Shown here: positions 26,816-35,973 of the stretch, piece after piece
Position numbering within the stretch: the first letter of the stretch is position 1
How the letters are laid out: every line of letters begins with the position of its first letter
Origin: JAKAAZ01 sp963817855
GTDB lineage: Bacteria; Acidobacteriota; Terriglobia; Terriglobales; Acidobacteriaceae
Length of the DNA stretch: 64,000 bases
Direction: 5' to 3'
NCBI GenBank assembly: GCA_963817855.1
Contig: CAWFQA010000001.1
Location: forward strand, 2,402,337-2,466,336
Translations under genes and position numbers: made by a program
The notes under the pieces: model-generated
What the model was told of the DNA's origin: nothing
Databases searched by the model: none
The model's input: only the letters and a program-made list of their open reading frames with translations

Positions 26816-27728
26816 CGTTGGATGTTGGGTTCGTATCGAGCCGGAGTTCTATTTCCTGTTCGTCGCCACGACGCGCCCGCATCACAAAGACGATGCTCCC
26901 CAACACCACTGCGGCGCCGGCAATCATCGTCCAAGGCACCGGTTCCATCATAAAAAGCGCGCCTTCTGCGACCGCAAGAACAGGGACGAACAGTTGCAGA
27001 CTCGTCAGCTGGTACGCCTCAATCCGCTGCAGCAGCCAATAATACAGAGTGAAGCTCAACGCGCTCGCAAACAGGCTCAGGAATACCAGCGCGACAATTG
27101 CCTGCATGCTCCATGTAGAGGTTCGGCCGCCTTCGAAGACCATGCTGGCCAGCGCGAGCCAGATTCCTCCCAGAAAAAATTGAATCGCGGTGCTGACAAA
27201 TGGGTGTACTCCCGCGAGAGCTTCCTTTGCATAGACCGAGGATGCCGCATACATCGCGACCGCAAGCAACACGGCAACCGCACCTACGGCTTGCCAGAGC
27301 GATGTCGAAATCGCTCCGGACATTACCAATCCCAAGCCGCCCAGGCCGACAATCATCGCTTCCCATGCCCGCCGCGGAACCGTGCGGCCCGCCATCCACG
27401 GAGTCAGGCATGCCGTCATCAGTGGCATCGCGCCAAAGATTAGCGCCGTCAGCCCCGACGAAAGCCGCTGCTCCGACCAGAACGTCAACGCAGAAGGTAC
27501 CGCGATCATGCTCAGGCTAAGCAGCAGTGTGGCATGCAGGCCGCGGCCAGTGGGCCAAGGCAACTTTTTCCATTGAATGATCGGCAGCAGGATAACAGAG
27601 GCGAGCAGGAAGCGCAGCGATGCGCTGTGCATCGGCGGGACAGCGACCACAAGAACGCGAATCGCCATCCATGTGCTGCCCCAGATGACGGACAGCGCGA
27701 CCAGGCCGACAATGATGCGAGGCTTCAT
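26805..27728 (-). CDS. EamA-family (DMT superfamily) transporter
   Basis: About 307 residues with ten predicted membrane helices in two similar halves, the first starting IIVGLVALSVIWGSTWMAIR, the usual EamA opening. It probably exports a small metabolite. ATG at 27728 (MKPRIIVGL) is preferred over 27749, which would add seven residues and lie inside the hairpin downstream of pnp. The stop overlaps the end of the convergent oxidoreductase gene by 11 bases. Confidence 0.85.
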   Translation of the reverse strand: MKPRIIVGLVALSVIWGSTWMAIRVLVVAVPPMHSASLRFLLASVILLPIIQWKKLPWPTGRGLHATLLLSLSMIAVPSALTFWSEQRLSSGLTALIFGAMPLMTACLTPWMAGRTVPRRAWEAMIVGLGGLGLVMSGAISTSLWQAVGAVAVLLAVAMYAASSVYAKEALAGVHPFVSTAIQFFLGGIWLALASMVFEGGRTSTWSMQAIVALVFLSLFASALSFTLYYWLLQRIEAYQLTSLQLFVPVLAVAEGALFMMEPVPWTMIAGAAVVLGSIVFVMRARRGDEQEIELRLDTNPTSNATK

Positions 27729-27746
27729 TGGCGAGGGAACATAGAC

Positions 27747-27824
27747 CATGGGTCAGGGAACAAAGATCGGAAGAGATTCCGTGGAGAAATCTCTGGTTCC
27801 CTGATCCCTTCTCCCTGACCCATG
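27747..27824 (-). terminator. long inverted repeat downstream of pnp
   Basis: CATGGGTCAGGGA at 27747-27759 pairs exactly with TCCCTGACCCATG at 27812-27824. A second near-copy, GGTTCCCTGATCCC, lies at 27795-27808, and AGAGATTCC/GAAATCTCT pairs inside. The structure starts six bases after the pnp stop, so it could end or protect that transcript. There is no T-run, so a simple rho-independent terminator is not certain. Confidence 0.4.
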
Positions 27825-27829
27825 AGACA

Positions 27830-30205
27830 CTAGCGACGACCGCCGCCACCACCAGGTCGACCACCACCGCCGCCGGGACGTCGACGACGACGGTTGTTGC
27901 CGCCACCCGGACCACGCCCGCCGGAGCTAGGGGGACGAGGACTGTCGGCTCGATTGAAGTTGGGCGCATCGGAAGATTCGCCACCCTGGTCGTCGAAGTC
28001 GTCTCCGCTTTCCAGAACAATCGTGCTGCCGTTCGAAGAGGGTTGGCGCTCCCCTGCCGCTGCGACGTCTCCGACATGACCACCCGCAGCATTTGGATCT
28101 GGCAAGCCCAGCTTGATCCGCTGTTCTTTCAGCACAGCCTTGCGCGACAGCTTGATGCGATTGCCTTCGATGCCCAAAACCTTCACCAGCACCTGGTCGC
28201 CATCGTTCAACTCATCCGTAACTTCATGAACGCGATGCTCGGCAATCTCGCTGATGTGCAGCAGGCCGTCCGTTCCCGGGAAGATTTCGACAAACGCGCC
28301 GAACTCCGCCAGGCGAACCACTTTGCCAAGGTATGTTTTACCGACCTCGGGCACAGCCGTCAGATTGCTGACTGTCTCAACCGCGCGGCGAAGTCCATCG
28401 GCATCTGACGATGCGATGTTCACCTTGCCGGTATCGTCGACATCAATCTTGACGCCCGTCGCTTCTACGATTCCGCGAATGGTCTTGCCGCCCGGCCCGA
28501 TCAGATCGCGAATCTTGTCGACCGGAATCTGCAGGGTGTGGATGCGCGGCGCAAACTCGGACTTCTCCGTGTTCGCTTCTCCAATCACCGCATCCATTTT
28601 GTCCAGCAGGAAGAAGCGGCCTGCACGAGCCTGTCCCAGCGCTTCGCGCATAATCTGTCCGGTAACGCCGCCGATCTTGATGTCCATCTGCAGCGCGGTA
28701 ATTCCGTTGCGCGTACCGGCGACCTTGAAGTCCATATCGCCGTAGTGATCTTCCGCTCCGGCAATGTCGGTCAGGATTGCGTAGTTTTCGCCTTCCTTCA
28801 CTAGGCCCATCGCAATTCCGGCGACCGAGGACTTCAACGGGATACCGGCATGCATCAGCGCCAGGCTGGCTCCGCACACGCTGGCCATCGAAGAAGACCC
28901 ATTCGATTCCAAAATGTCGGAGACGATTCGGACCGTATACGGCGATTCGGCCTCGCTGGGTAGAACCGCAGCAACGGCGCGTTCCGCCAAGGCTCCATGA
29001 CCCACTTCACGACGACCGACGCCGGTCATACGTCCAACCTCCCCAACGGAAAATGGCGGAAAGTTATAGTGAAGCATGAACCTTTTCCGCTGCTCGCCTT
29101 CAAAGCTTTCCAGGCGCTGGGTATCGTCCAATGTTCCCAAGGTCGCGGTCACCAGCGCCTGAGTTTCTCCGCGGGTGAAGAGTGCCGAACCATGGACGCG
29201 CGGCAGCACGCCGACTTCAATCGAAATATCGCGAATCTCGTCAAACTTGCGGCGGTCGGGACGAACGCGATCCTTGATGACCTGATCACGGAAGATATTT
29301 TCGCGAAGCGACTCGTAATACTTGGAGAGTTTGGCAGGCGCGGCGGAATCATCCGCAGGCAGAGCGGTTTTCAGCTCGTCTTTGATCTGCTTGACGAGCG
29401 CATAGCTTTCAAACTTTGGATGCTTGTGAGTGTCAAGCGCATCCTTCAGGCGATCACCGACCTTGGCATACATCGAATCGTAGTAAGCCTGGTCAAATTC
29501 AACCGGTTTCACTTCGCGCTTCGGCTTCCCTGCTTTTTGGACCAGCTCGGTGACACCTGCGCAGATCTTCTTGATTTCCGTGTGGCCAAATTCAATGGCG
29601 TCGACGATGGAATCTTCGCTGACCTGCTTGGCGCCGGACTCGATCATCACGATGCCGTCGGGCGTGCCGACCACCGTGATGCTCATATCGCCCGCGCGAA
29701 GCTCCGCATAAGTGGGGTTGATGACGAACTGCCCATCGACGCGACCAACGCGAACTGCACCGACAGGGCCGCCGAAGGGAATGTCAGACAGTGCCAGCGC
29801 GCAGGCTGCCGCGTTGATGCCGATAATGTCAGGATCGTTCTCTTTGTCCGCGGAAAAGACCAGCGCAATCACTTGGGTCTCGTTACGGAAGCCTTCTGGA
29901 AACAGGGGGCGGATGGGGCGATCAATTTGGCGGCAGGTAAGAATCTCGCGCTCGCTGGGCCTGCCTTCACGCTTGATGAAGCCACCGGGAATGCGTCCGC
30001 CGGCATAAGCGTATTCACGGTAGTCGACCGTGAGCGGGAAGAAATCGACGCCCTCTCGGGGGTCGGGTGAGGCCACCGCGGTGGCCAGAACAACGGTGTC
30101 GCCCAGGGTCGTCAATACGGCTCCTGAAGCCTGCTTGGCCATGCGGCCAGTCTCAAAAGTCAGTCGTTTGCCGCCGGCTAATTCGACGGTCACTTCATGT
30201 TTCAT
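27830..30205 (-). CDS. pnp: polyribonucleotide nucleotidyltransferase (PNPase)
   Basis: PNPase degrades RNA 3' to 5' with phosphate and is a core part of RNA decay. The 791-residue protein has two RNase PH domains (the second with LPRVHGSALFTRGETQALVT), a KH domain (DLIGPGGKTIRGIVEATGVK) and an S1 domain (VVRLAEFGAFVEIFPGTDG). It ends in a Gly/Arg/Pro-rich tail that is probably disordered and RNA-binding. ATG at 30205 has GAGG five bases upstream; a longer frame adds 37 unlikely residues. It follows rpsO, the classical order. Confidence 0.97.
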   Translation of the reverse strand: MKHEVTVELAGGKRLTFETGRMAKQASGAVLTTLGDTVVLATAVASPDPREGVDFFPLTVDYREYAYAGGRIPGGFIKREGRPSEREILTCRQIDRPIRPLFPEGFRNETQVIALVFSADKENDPDIIGINAAACALALSDIPFGGPVGAVRVGRVDGQFVINPTYAELRAGDMSITVVGTPDGIVMIESGAKQVSEDSIVDAIEFGHTEIKKICAGVTELVQKAGKPKREVKPVEFDQAYYDSMYAKVGDRLKDALDTHKHPKFESYALVKQIKDELKTALPADDSAAPAKLSKYYESLRENIFRDQVIKDRVRPDRRKFDEIRDISIEVGVLPRVHGSALFTRGETQALVTATLGTLDDTQRLESFEGEQRKRFMLHYNFPPFSVGEVGRMTGVGRREVGHGALAERAVAAVLPSEAESPYTVRIVSDILESNGSSSMASVCGASLALMHAGIPLKSSVAGIAMGLVKEGENYAILTDIAGAEDHYGDMDFKVAGTRNGITALQMDIKIGGVTGQIMREALGQARAGRFFLLDKMDAVIGEANTEKSEFAPRIHTLQIPVDKIRDLIGPGGKTIRGIVEATGVKIDVDDTGKVNIASSDADGLRRAVETVSNLTAVPEVGKTYLGKVVRLAEFGAFVEIFPGTDGLLHISEIAEHRVHEVTDELNDGDQVLVKVLGIEGNRIKLSRKAVLKEQRIKLGLPDPNAAGGHVGDVAAAGERQPSSNGSTIVLESGDDFDDQGGESSDAPNFNRADSPRPPSSGGRGPGGGNNRRRRRPGGGGGRPGGGGGRR

Positions 30206-30403
30206 AGAATCCTCAAATCCTGCTGTATAGGGGCGTGGGTGCAGATGGGCGGCAACGTGGGGAAGTTGGCAGGCGGCGGTGAATGGTGAAGGAATGTGTA
30301 CGTGGAAGCTGCCCAACAGAGCCGGTTCTCCTCCGCGTCAATGCCGCAATGCTTGGGTCCAACCACGCTCGCAAACCTGAAATCTGCGGAACGTCGCTGC
30401 CGC

Positions 30404-30670
30404 TTACTTGCGGATGCCCAGTTTGCCAATGACTTCCCGGTAGCGATCAGTATCGTGGGTCTTCAAGTAATCCAGCAGACGGCGGCGATTGCTCACCATC
30501 ATCAATAAGCCACGACGCGATGCGTGGTCTTTATCATGGGCCTTGAAGTGTTCAGTCAGCTCCGTGATGCGCTCGCTAAGAATCGCGATCTGCACTTCGG
30601 GACTTCCGGTGTCGCTCGCATGGGTACGAAAGCGCTCAATTACGTCGGTTTTTTTTGCAGGTGCCAGCAC
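30404..30670 (-). CDS. rpsO: 30S ribosomal protein S15
   Basis: The 88-residue protein shows typical S15 motifs: TGSPEVQIAILSERITELTE, HASRRGLLMMVSNRRRLLDY and a C-terminal REVIGKLGIRK. S15 binds 16S rRNA early in assembly of the small subunit. Translation starts at GTG 30670 with AGGGAG ten bases upstream. pnp lies 198 bases downstream, the usual rpsO-pnp operon. Confidence 0.97.
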   Translation of the reverse strand: MLAPAKKTDVIERFRTHASDTGSPEVQIAILSERITELTEHFKAHDKDHASRRGLLMMVSNRRRLLDYLKTHDTDRYREVIGKLGIRK

Positions 30671-30801
30671 AGTGTGGCTACTCCCTCTTCATTGTCGATT
30701 ACACTGCATAAGTGTCTACTTAAGAATAACATGCTTTGTCGATACCTGACATCCAAACCTGCTGGATTGTCATCCTACGGCGACAACTGAAACTCCGTGC
30801 A

Positions 30802-31627
30802 ATGACCACCCGAGCTCTCATCACGCTAACTACAGATTTTGGCCTCACCGACCCCTTCGTCGGGGTCATGAAGGGTGTGATTGCGTCCATCTGTCCCGCA
30901 GCCCGGGTGATCGATATCACCCATGGAGTCAAGGCCTTCGACGTGCTAGATGGGGCTCTGGCGATCTGGCAGGCGAGGCGGTACTTCCCTGCCGAAACCG
31001 TCCATACAATCGTCGTGGATCCGGGCGTCGGATCGAGCCGCCACCCGGTTCTCTGCCGCATGGGGAACGCCTGGTTCATTGCGCCAGACAATGGTGTCCT
31101 CACCCTGATCGAGCGCGAGGAGCGACGCAATGGCGGGATCGTTTCGCATCGCTCTATCGAAAATCAGCAGTACATGCTTCCCGACGCAAAGCAATACCTT
31201 CCACGGTCGCGATATTTTTGCGCCAGCGGCCGCGCATCTTGGCGGCGCAGGTCGAACGCAGCGATAATGTGCAGTCGGAAACCGTTGGCCCACGAGATCG
31301 AGAGCCTGATCCAACTCAATGTACCCGAGCCGAATCATAACCGCGATGGGTCGATCGAAGGCGTCATATTGAAGAGTGACCGCTTCGGCAATCTCCTCAC
31401 CAACCTTCCCTCTGAGGATGTGCCCGCAGACCGGGCAAAACTCTCAATCGAACTCGGTACTTTGCGCATCAATCGATTTTGCCGTTACTACGCCGAAGTG
31501 CCCGAAGGTCGAACTGTTCGCGATCGTCGGCAGCTCCGGCTTGCTGGAAATCGCCGTGAACCGTGGTTCTGCGAAGGATCAAACGCGAATTGCGCCTGGC
31601 ATGCGATTCCGCTTGACAACAAAATGA
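30802..31627 (+). pseudogene. SAM hydroxide adenosyltransferase (DUF62), four one-base insertions
   Basis: The start (ALITLTTDFGLTDPFVGVMK) and VDPGVGSSRHPVLCR clearly belong to the SAM hydroxide adenosyltransferase/chlorinase family, which splits S-adenosylmethionine with water. Four frame changes follow. Removing one base from each of four places restores a full protein of about 274 residues: an A near 31189, a T near 31235, an A or C near 31289 and a C near 31513. The restored parts read SNTFHGRDIFAPAAAHL, LAAQVERSDNVQSETVGP, HEIESLIQLNVPEP and ELFAIVGSSGLLEIAVNRGS. The gene is either dead or badly sequenced. Confidence 0.8.
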
Positions 31628-31750
31628 ATGGAAGATTTTAGTTATTTTGGAGGCATCGCAAGAACTGGAAGATTTTAAATATCCTGGATCAACAAGGATT
31701 GTCTGCCCTGCAACTTAAGTAATCTCTATGTTTCTGAAGCGAGGAGAGAC

Positions 31751-32302
31751 ATGCGCAATTTCTGGCTGGGATTCGCTATCGCCATCGTTATGGTTTTTCT
31801 GGCAGGGTTTCTTTCTATTCGCTTTGGGTTCATCGATCCGCGCGCCGATATCCCAGTCAGTTCGCTGGAGAAGAAGATAGCCATGCCGTCTCTGGATGCC
31901 GCCATCGATCGGCGAGCGCCCGAAACGCAGAATCCAATCCATCCGACAGACGCCAATCTGGTTGCCGGGATGAAGATTTATCAGGTGAATTGCGCGAGTT
32001 GTCATGGAGATATCCGCAGCCCTCATGGGATGTTCGCCGCTGCGCTTTATCCTCGCGCGCCTCAGTTTGTTGAGGACGGTCCAGATATGCCTGAAAACCA
32101 GAACTTCTACATCATCCAGCATGGCATTCGACTCAGTGGCATGCCGGCGTGGAAGCAAAACCTAAATGAACAGGAAATCTGGCAAGTGACCACATTTCTG
32201 AGCCACATGGATAAGTTGCCGCCACAGATTTCCGACCAGTGGAAAGCTCTCGCGAGCGCTGCTGCGAATGGAAACTCTGCGTCGCAAGCACCTTCTCAGT
32301 GA
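31751..32302 (+). CDS. membrane-anchored c-type cytochrome
   Basis: A 183-residue protein with an N-terminal membrane anchor (FAIAIVMVFLAGFLSI) and one class I cytochrome c domain. The heme motif is Cys81-Ala-Ser-Cys84-His85 in VNCASCHGD, and Met131 in LSGMPAW is the likely sixth ligand. GAGGAGAGAC precedes the ATG. It is convergent with thiC (13 bases between stops). The heme-export genes ccmA and ccmB at 34.0-35.9 kb would serve its maturation. Confidence 0.88.
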   Translation: MRNFWLGFAIAIVMVFLAGFLSIRFGFIDPRADIPVSSLEKKIAMPSLDAAIDRRAPETQNPIHPTDANLVAGMKIYQVNCASCHGDIRSPHGMFAAALYPRAPQFVEDGPDMPENQNFYIIQHGIRLSGMPAWKQNLNEQEIWQVTTFLSHMDKLPPQISDQWKALASAAANGNSASQAPSQ

Positions 32303-32315
32303 ACTGTGAGATTCG

Positions 32316-33794
32316 CTATCGCCGCTCTACCAGCATCTGCTCAGTGACCAACTGGGTCAGGTCGCGCTTCTCCAGCCCATGTTCGCGCTTGTTAAACTCA
32401 TCTACCTTGCTCGACCAGTTCATGGAGCAGAACTTCGGCCCGCACATGGAGCAGAAGGCTGCTTCCTTGTAGTAGTCGTCCGGCAGCGTCTCATCATGCA
32501 TGGAACGCGCCGTCTCCGGATCGAGCGAGAGCGCAAACTGCTTATCCCAATCGAAGGTGTAGCGAGCGTGGCTGATGGCGTCATCGCGATCACGCGCTCC
32601 GGGGCGATGACGGGCAACATCCGCAGCATGCGCAGCAATTTTGTAGGCAATAATGCCGTCCTTCACGTCTTTCTCGTTCGGCAGGCCCAGGTGCTCTTTC
32701 GGCGTGACGTAGCACAGCATGGCCGCGCCGTACCAGCCGATCATCGCCGCGCCGATCGCGCTGGTGATGTGGTCGTAGCCGGGTGCGATGTCTGTGACCA
32801 ATGGTCCGAGCGTGTAAAAAGGTGCGGCATGGCAGAGCTCCACTTCCTTCTCCACCTGCTCCTTGATTTTGTCGAGCTGCACGTGACCCGGACCTTCAAT
32901 CATGGTCTGCACATCGGATTTCCATGCAACGGAGGTCAGCTCGCCCAGAGTCTTCAGCTCGGCGAATTGCGCTTCATCGCTGGCATCCGCAAGGCAGCCA
33001 GGACGTAGCCCGTCGCCAAGCGAAAAACTGACGTCGTGCTTGGCCATCACCTTCACGATGCGATCGAAATGCTCGTACAAGAAATTCTGCTTGTGATGGT
33101 GTGTCATCCACTGCGCCAGGATCGCCCCGCCGCGACTGACAATGCCAGTGATGCGTTTTGCAACCAGCGGCACGTATTGCACCAGCAGGCCCGCGTGCAC
33201 GGTGAAGTAGTCGACCCCCTGCTCGGCCTGCTCCTCAATCACTTCCAGATAGACATCGATGTTCAGGTCTTCCAGCTTCTTGACGCGATTCAACGCCTCA
33301 TAAATCGGTACTGTCCCAATCGGTACAGGAGAGTTTCGCAGAATCGCCTCGCGAATGGTGTGAATGTCACCGCCGGTCGAAAGATCCATCACTGTATCGG
33401 CGCCAAAGTGGACCGAGGTGTGCAGCTTGCGCAGCTCTTCATCAATATTTGAAGTGATCGCGGAGTTGCCGATATTCGCGTTGATCTTGCATTTCGAAGC
33501 TACGCCGATCGCCATCGGTTCCAGCTCAGGATGATTCACGTTGGCGGGAATGATCATGTGCCCTGCGGCGATTTCCTCACGAATCAACTCGGGTTTCAGC
33601 TTTTCAACCTGGGCGACAAAAGCCATCTCTTCGGTGATTTTTCCCTGCCGCGCGAAGTGCATCTGCGACATGTTCCAGTCACCTGTGCGTGCCGCTTCTT
33701 CACGCCGTTTCACGATCCACTCTGCGCGTCCTGTGGGAACTTTTGTTGTGGGATTGCCTGAAGTTGTGTCGAGATGATGGCCGTTATTGCTCAT
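32316..33794 (-). CDS. thiC: phosphomethylpyrimidine synthase
   Basis: ThiC is a radical SAM enzyme that rearranges aminoimidazole ribotide into the pyrimidine part of thiamine. The 492-residue protein has NANIGNSAITSNIDEELRKL, VSRGGAILAQWM, SLGDGLRPGCLADA and EGPGHVQLDKI, and the iron-sulfur motif CSMCGPKFC near the C-terminus. ATG at 33794 is chosen because GAGG lies five bases upstream. A TATAAT lies at 33858-33863 on this strand as a possible -10, with no clear -35. I see no THI-box (CTGAGA and the following conserved arm), so a TPP riboswitch is not supported. Confidence 0.95.
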   Translation of the reverse strand: MSNNGHHLDTTSGNPTTKVPTGRAEWIVKRREEAARTGDWNMSQMHFARQGKITEEMAFVAQVEKLKPELIREEIAAGHMIIPANVNHPELEPMAIGVASKCKINANIGNSAITSNIDEELRKLHTSVHFGADTVMDLSTGGDIHTIREAILRNSPVPIGTVPIYEALNRVKKLEDLNIDVYLEVIEEQAEQGVDYFTVHAGLLVQYVPLVAKRITGIVSRGGAILAQWMTHHHKQNFLYEHFDRIVKVMAKHDVSFSLGDGLRPGCLADASDEAQFAELKTLGELTSVAWKSDVQTMIEGPGHVQLDKIKEQVEKEVELCHAAPFYTLGPLVTDIAPGYDHITSAIGAAMIGWYGAAMLCYVTPKEHLGLPNEKDVKDGIIAYKIAAHAADVARHRPGARDRDDAISHARYTFDWDKQFALSLDPETARSMHDETLPDDYYKEAAFCSMCGPKFCSMNWSSKVDEFNKREHGLEKRDLTQLVTEQMLVERR

Positions 33795-34017
33795 GTGTAC
33801 CTCGTGCTCCCGGAGTGATGTTCCCACGCAACGAACAGATCGCTTCGCTACCCTGATTATACCTTGGTAAATTCGACGCTTCGGGTGAGCAACATCACAA
33901 GTTATGCGCGCTCCATACGGTTGTCGCAGCGTCATGATTGCTTCTCCCAGGTATGTAATAGCGAGCCGGGTGGTCGTCGCGGGCCTTCCGCTTTCGCACA
34001 TTCCGTATACTCCAAGA

Positions 34018-34728
34018 GTGTCCGCCGCCACCGCCATTGAACTGCGCGATGTGTCAAAGCTCTACGGCACCTTCGCCGCGCTGCGCAAAGTCACGGCCGA
34101 TTTTCACGCCGCCAAAAGCTATGTGATTTTGGGGCCGAATGGAGCCGGCAAGTCAACACTGCTGCGGAACCTGGCCGGCCTGACTCGGCCGACGTTCGGT
34201 AAGATGACGATTCTTGGCAGCCGTCAAGTCTCCGCGGTGCGCAGCCGCATTGGATATCTCGGCCATGATTCCATGCTGTACGACGAGCTAACGGCGATGG
34301 AAAATCTTCGATACAGCGCCAGTTTGTACCAGGACGAGACGCTTCCCGCCGGACGCTGGACGCCCGAAGAATCACTCACCATGGTTGGCCTCGATCCTGG
34401 CCTGGACCGCCCCGTCGGCAAGTTTTCGCAGGGCATGCGGCAACGCGCGTCGTTGGCGCGGGTATTGATGGCGAAACCGGACTTGCTGCTGCTGGACGAG
34501 CCGTTCTCCAATGTTGATGTCGCCAGCAGCGCTCAGATGCTTCACGTGCTCGACCAGCTGCGTAGCGCCGGCAACACCATCCTGCTGACAACGCATCAGC
34601 CCGATTTGGCGCGCCCCATCGCCGATTGCTTTTGCACCATGGAAGCGGGACAGATTGCCAAGATGGAATATTTCCCACCACCGATCGCGCCTGTCAGTAC
34701 GCAATCCTTAGGGGGGCCTCGCGCATGA
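34018..34728 (+). CDS. ccmA: heme exporter ATP-binding protein
   Basis: CcmA is the ATPase of the CcmAB complex in cytochrome c maturation. The protein (about 236 aa from GTG 34018) has Walker A GPNGAGKSTLLRNLAGL, the signature FSQGMRQRASLARVL and Walker B LLLLDEPFSNVD. A longer frame from 33904 adds residues unlike the family. The stop overlaps the next gene by ATGA, and ccmB follows that gene, so the three form one operon. Context with ccmB decides between CcmA and another ABC ATPase. Confidence 0.82.
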   Translation: MSAATAIELRDVSKLYGTFAALRKVTADFHAAKSYVILGPNGAGKSTLLRNLAGLTRPTFGKMTILGSRQVSAVRSRIGYLGHDSMLYDELTAMENLRYSASLYQDETLPAGRWTPEESLTMVGLDPGLDRPVGKFSQGMRQRASLARVLMAKPDLLLLDEPFSNVDVASSAQMLHVLDQLRSAGNTILLTTHQPDLARPIADCFCTMEAGQIAKMEYFPPPIAPVSTQSLGGPRA

Positions 34729-35225
34729 AGACGAATGCCTGCAGGTTGCTCGACGCTCTCCAAATCCGCTACGAAACTCGCGAATACTCAGTCGATCCTG
34801 ACGATCTTTCTGGCGAGACGGTTGCAAGAAAAATCAACATGCCTCTGGAGCAGGTGTTCAAGACACTGCTATGCCGCGTCGATCAGCAGGACATCGTGTT
34901 CGCGGTTCTTTCTGTTGCCGACGAACTGGACTTTAAAAAGCTCGCCTCTGCCGCCGGCGGTCGCCGTGCTGAGATGGTCCCCATCAAGGAAGTCCAGCCG
35001 CTCACCGGTTATATTCGCGGCGGCGTCACCGTGTTTGCCAGCAAAAAGCCCTACCCCGTATTCGCCGATGAATCCATCGAGTTGTTCGACGTCATCTCTG
35101 TCTCCGCTGGAACAAGAGGAATGCAAATCGTCTTGAGCCCCGCGGATTATCTACGCGCAGCGGAGGCTACGGTTGTCGACCTCACCTGCCCGCCAGCGCC
35201 CACGGACGAAGGCGGAAACCTATGA
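34725..35225 (+). CDS. YbaK/EbsC-type aminoacyl-tRNA deacylase
   Basis: A 166-residue protein of the YbaK/ProX group, which removes wrongly attached amino acids from tRNA (for example Cys from tRNA-Pro). It has DLSGETVARKINMPLEQVFK, then LDFKKLASAAGGRRAEMV and GYIRGGVTVFASKKPYPVF, typical of the fold. It overlaps ccmA and ccmB by four bases at each end (ATGA), so translation is coupled through all three. Its place inside a heme-export operon is unusual. Confidence 0.85.
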   Translation: MKTNACRLLDALQIRYETREYSVDPDDLSGETVARKINMPLEQVFKTLLCRVDQQDIVFAVLSVADELDFKKLASAAGGRRAEMVPIKEVQPLTGYIRGGVTVFASKKPYPVFADESIELFDVISVSAGTRGMQIVLSPADYLRAAEATVVDLTCPPAPTDEGGNL

Positions 35226-35896
35226 GCTACGCGCGTATCGTCTGGGCTCACCTGGCGAAAGATTTGCGTCTGGAATGGCGCTCGAAAGACGCGATCAATG
35301 GGATGCTCTTCTTCTCCCTGCTGGTCGTGGTGTTGTTCAGCTTTGCCTTCGATCCCACCATGGCGGCCTCGCGTCGGATTGCCGGCGGAATTCTGTGGGT
35401 GGCTCTGCTGTTCGCCTCCACCACTGCACTGAATCAGACTTGGACGCGCGAACTGCGGCACCAGGTGCTGGACGCGCAACGCATGGCTCCCAGCCCAGCC
35501 AGCGCATTGTTTCTGGCCAAGGTGTTGGCAAATTTTCTCTTCGTAACCATGATTCAGGTGGTGCTCGGCCCACTGTTCATCATCTTCTATAATCTGCACG
35601 CGCTCGGCCAGGGCTGGTGGATGGCCGCGGTATTGCCGCTGGGCACGCTGGCGCTGGTTGTGAACGGAACCTTCTTTGCCGCGCTTTCTTTGCGCACTCG
35701 CAATCGAGAAATGCTGCTGCCGCTGATTCTCTTCCCTGTCTCGATTCCGGCATTGCTGGCCATGGTGCAGTCCACCTCCGCGATTCTGACCGGCGAATCC
35801 GATCCGGGCCTCTGGATCAAGATGCTGGCCGGCTACGACATCATCTTCATGACGCTGTGCCTGCTGATGTTTGAGACCATTCTCAACGCAGAATAG
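35222..35896 (+). CDS. ccmB: heme exporter membrane protein CcmB
   Basis: A 224-residue membrane protein with six predicted helices. It opens with IVWAHLAKDLRLEWRSKDAI and contains LFASTTALNQTWTRELRH and LDAQRMAPSPASALFLAKV, as in CcmB. It pairs with CcmA as the permease of the cytochrome c maturation transporter. No ccmC, ccmE or ccmF is in the window; a ccmD-like peptide lies 1.1 kb downstream, after a broken gene. Confidence 0.9.
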   Translation: MSYARIVWAHLAKDLRLEWRSKDAINGMLFFSLLVVVLFSFAFDPTMAASRRIAGGILWVALLFASTTALNQTWTRELRHQVLDAQRMAPSPASALFLAKVLANFLFVTMIQVVLGPLFIIFYNLHALGQGWWMAAVLPLGTLALVVNGTFFAALSLRTRNREMLLPLILFPVSIPALLAMVQSTSAILTGESDPGLWIKMLAGYDIIFMTLCLLMFETILNAE

Positions 35897-35973
35897 CGTC
35901 GCCGAAATTTCTGGCATGCCGCACAAAAGTTTCCCTATAATCCTCGCAATCGTTCACTTGCCGTGAGGTACAT

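Noticed and set aside
28997..30070. Plus-strand open frame of 357 codons over pnp
   Set aside because: It is antisense to the conserved RNase PH domains of PNPase and has no recognisable domain.
33795..33903. TPP riboswitch upstream of thiC
   Set aside because: The conserved CTGAGA and the following pyrophosphate-binding arm are not visible. Only a TATAAT and an 8-base inverted repeat (33816-33823 with 33892-33899) were found.
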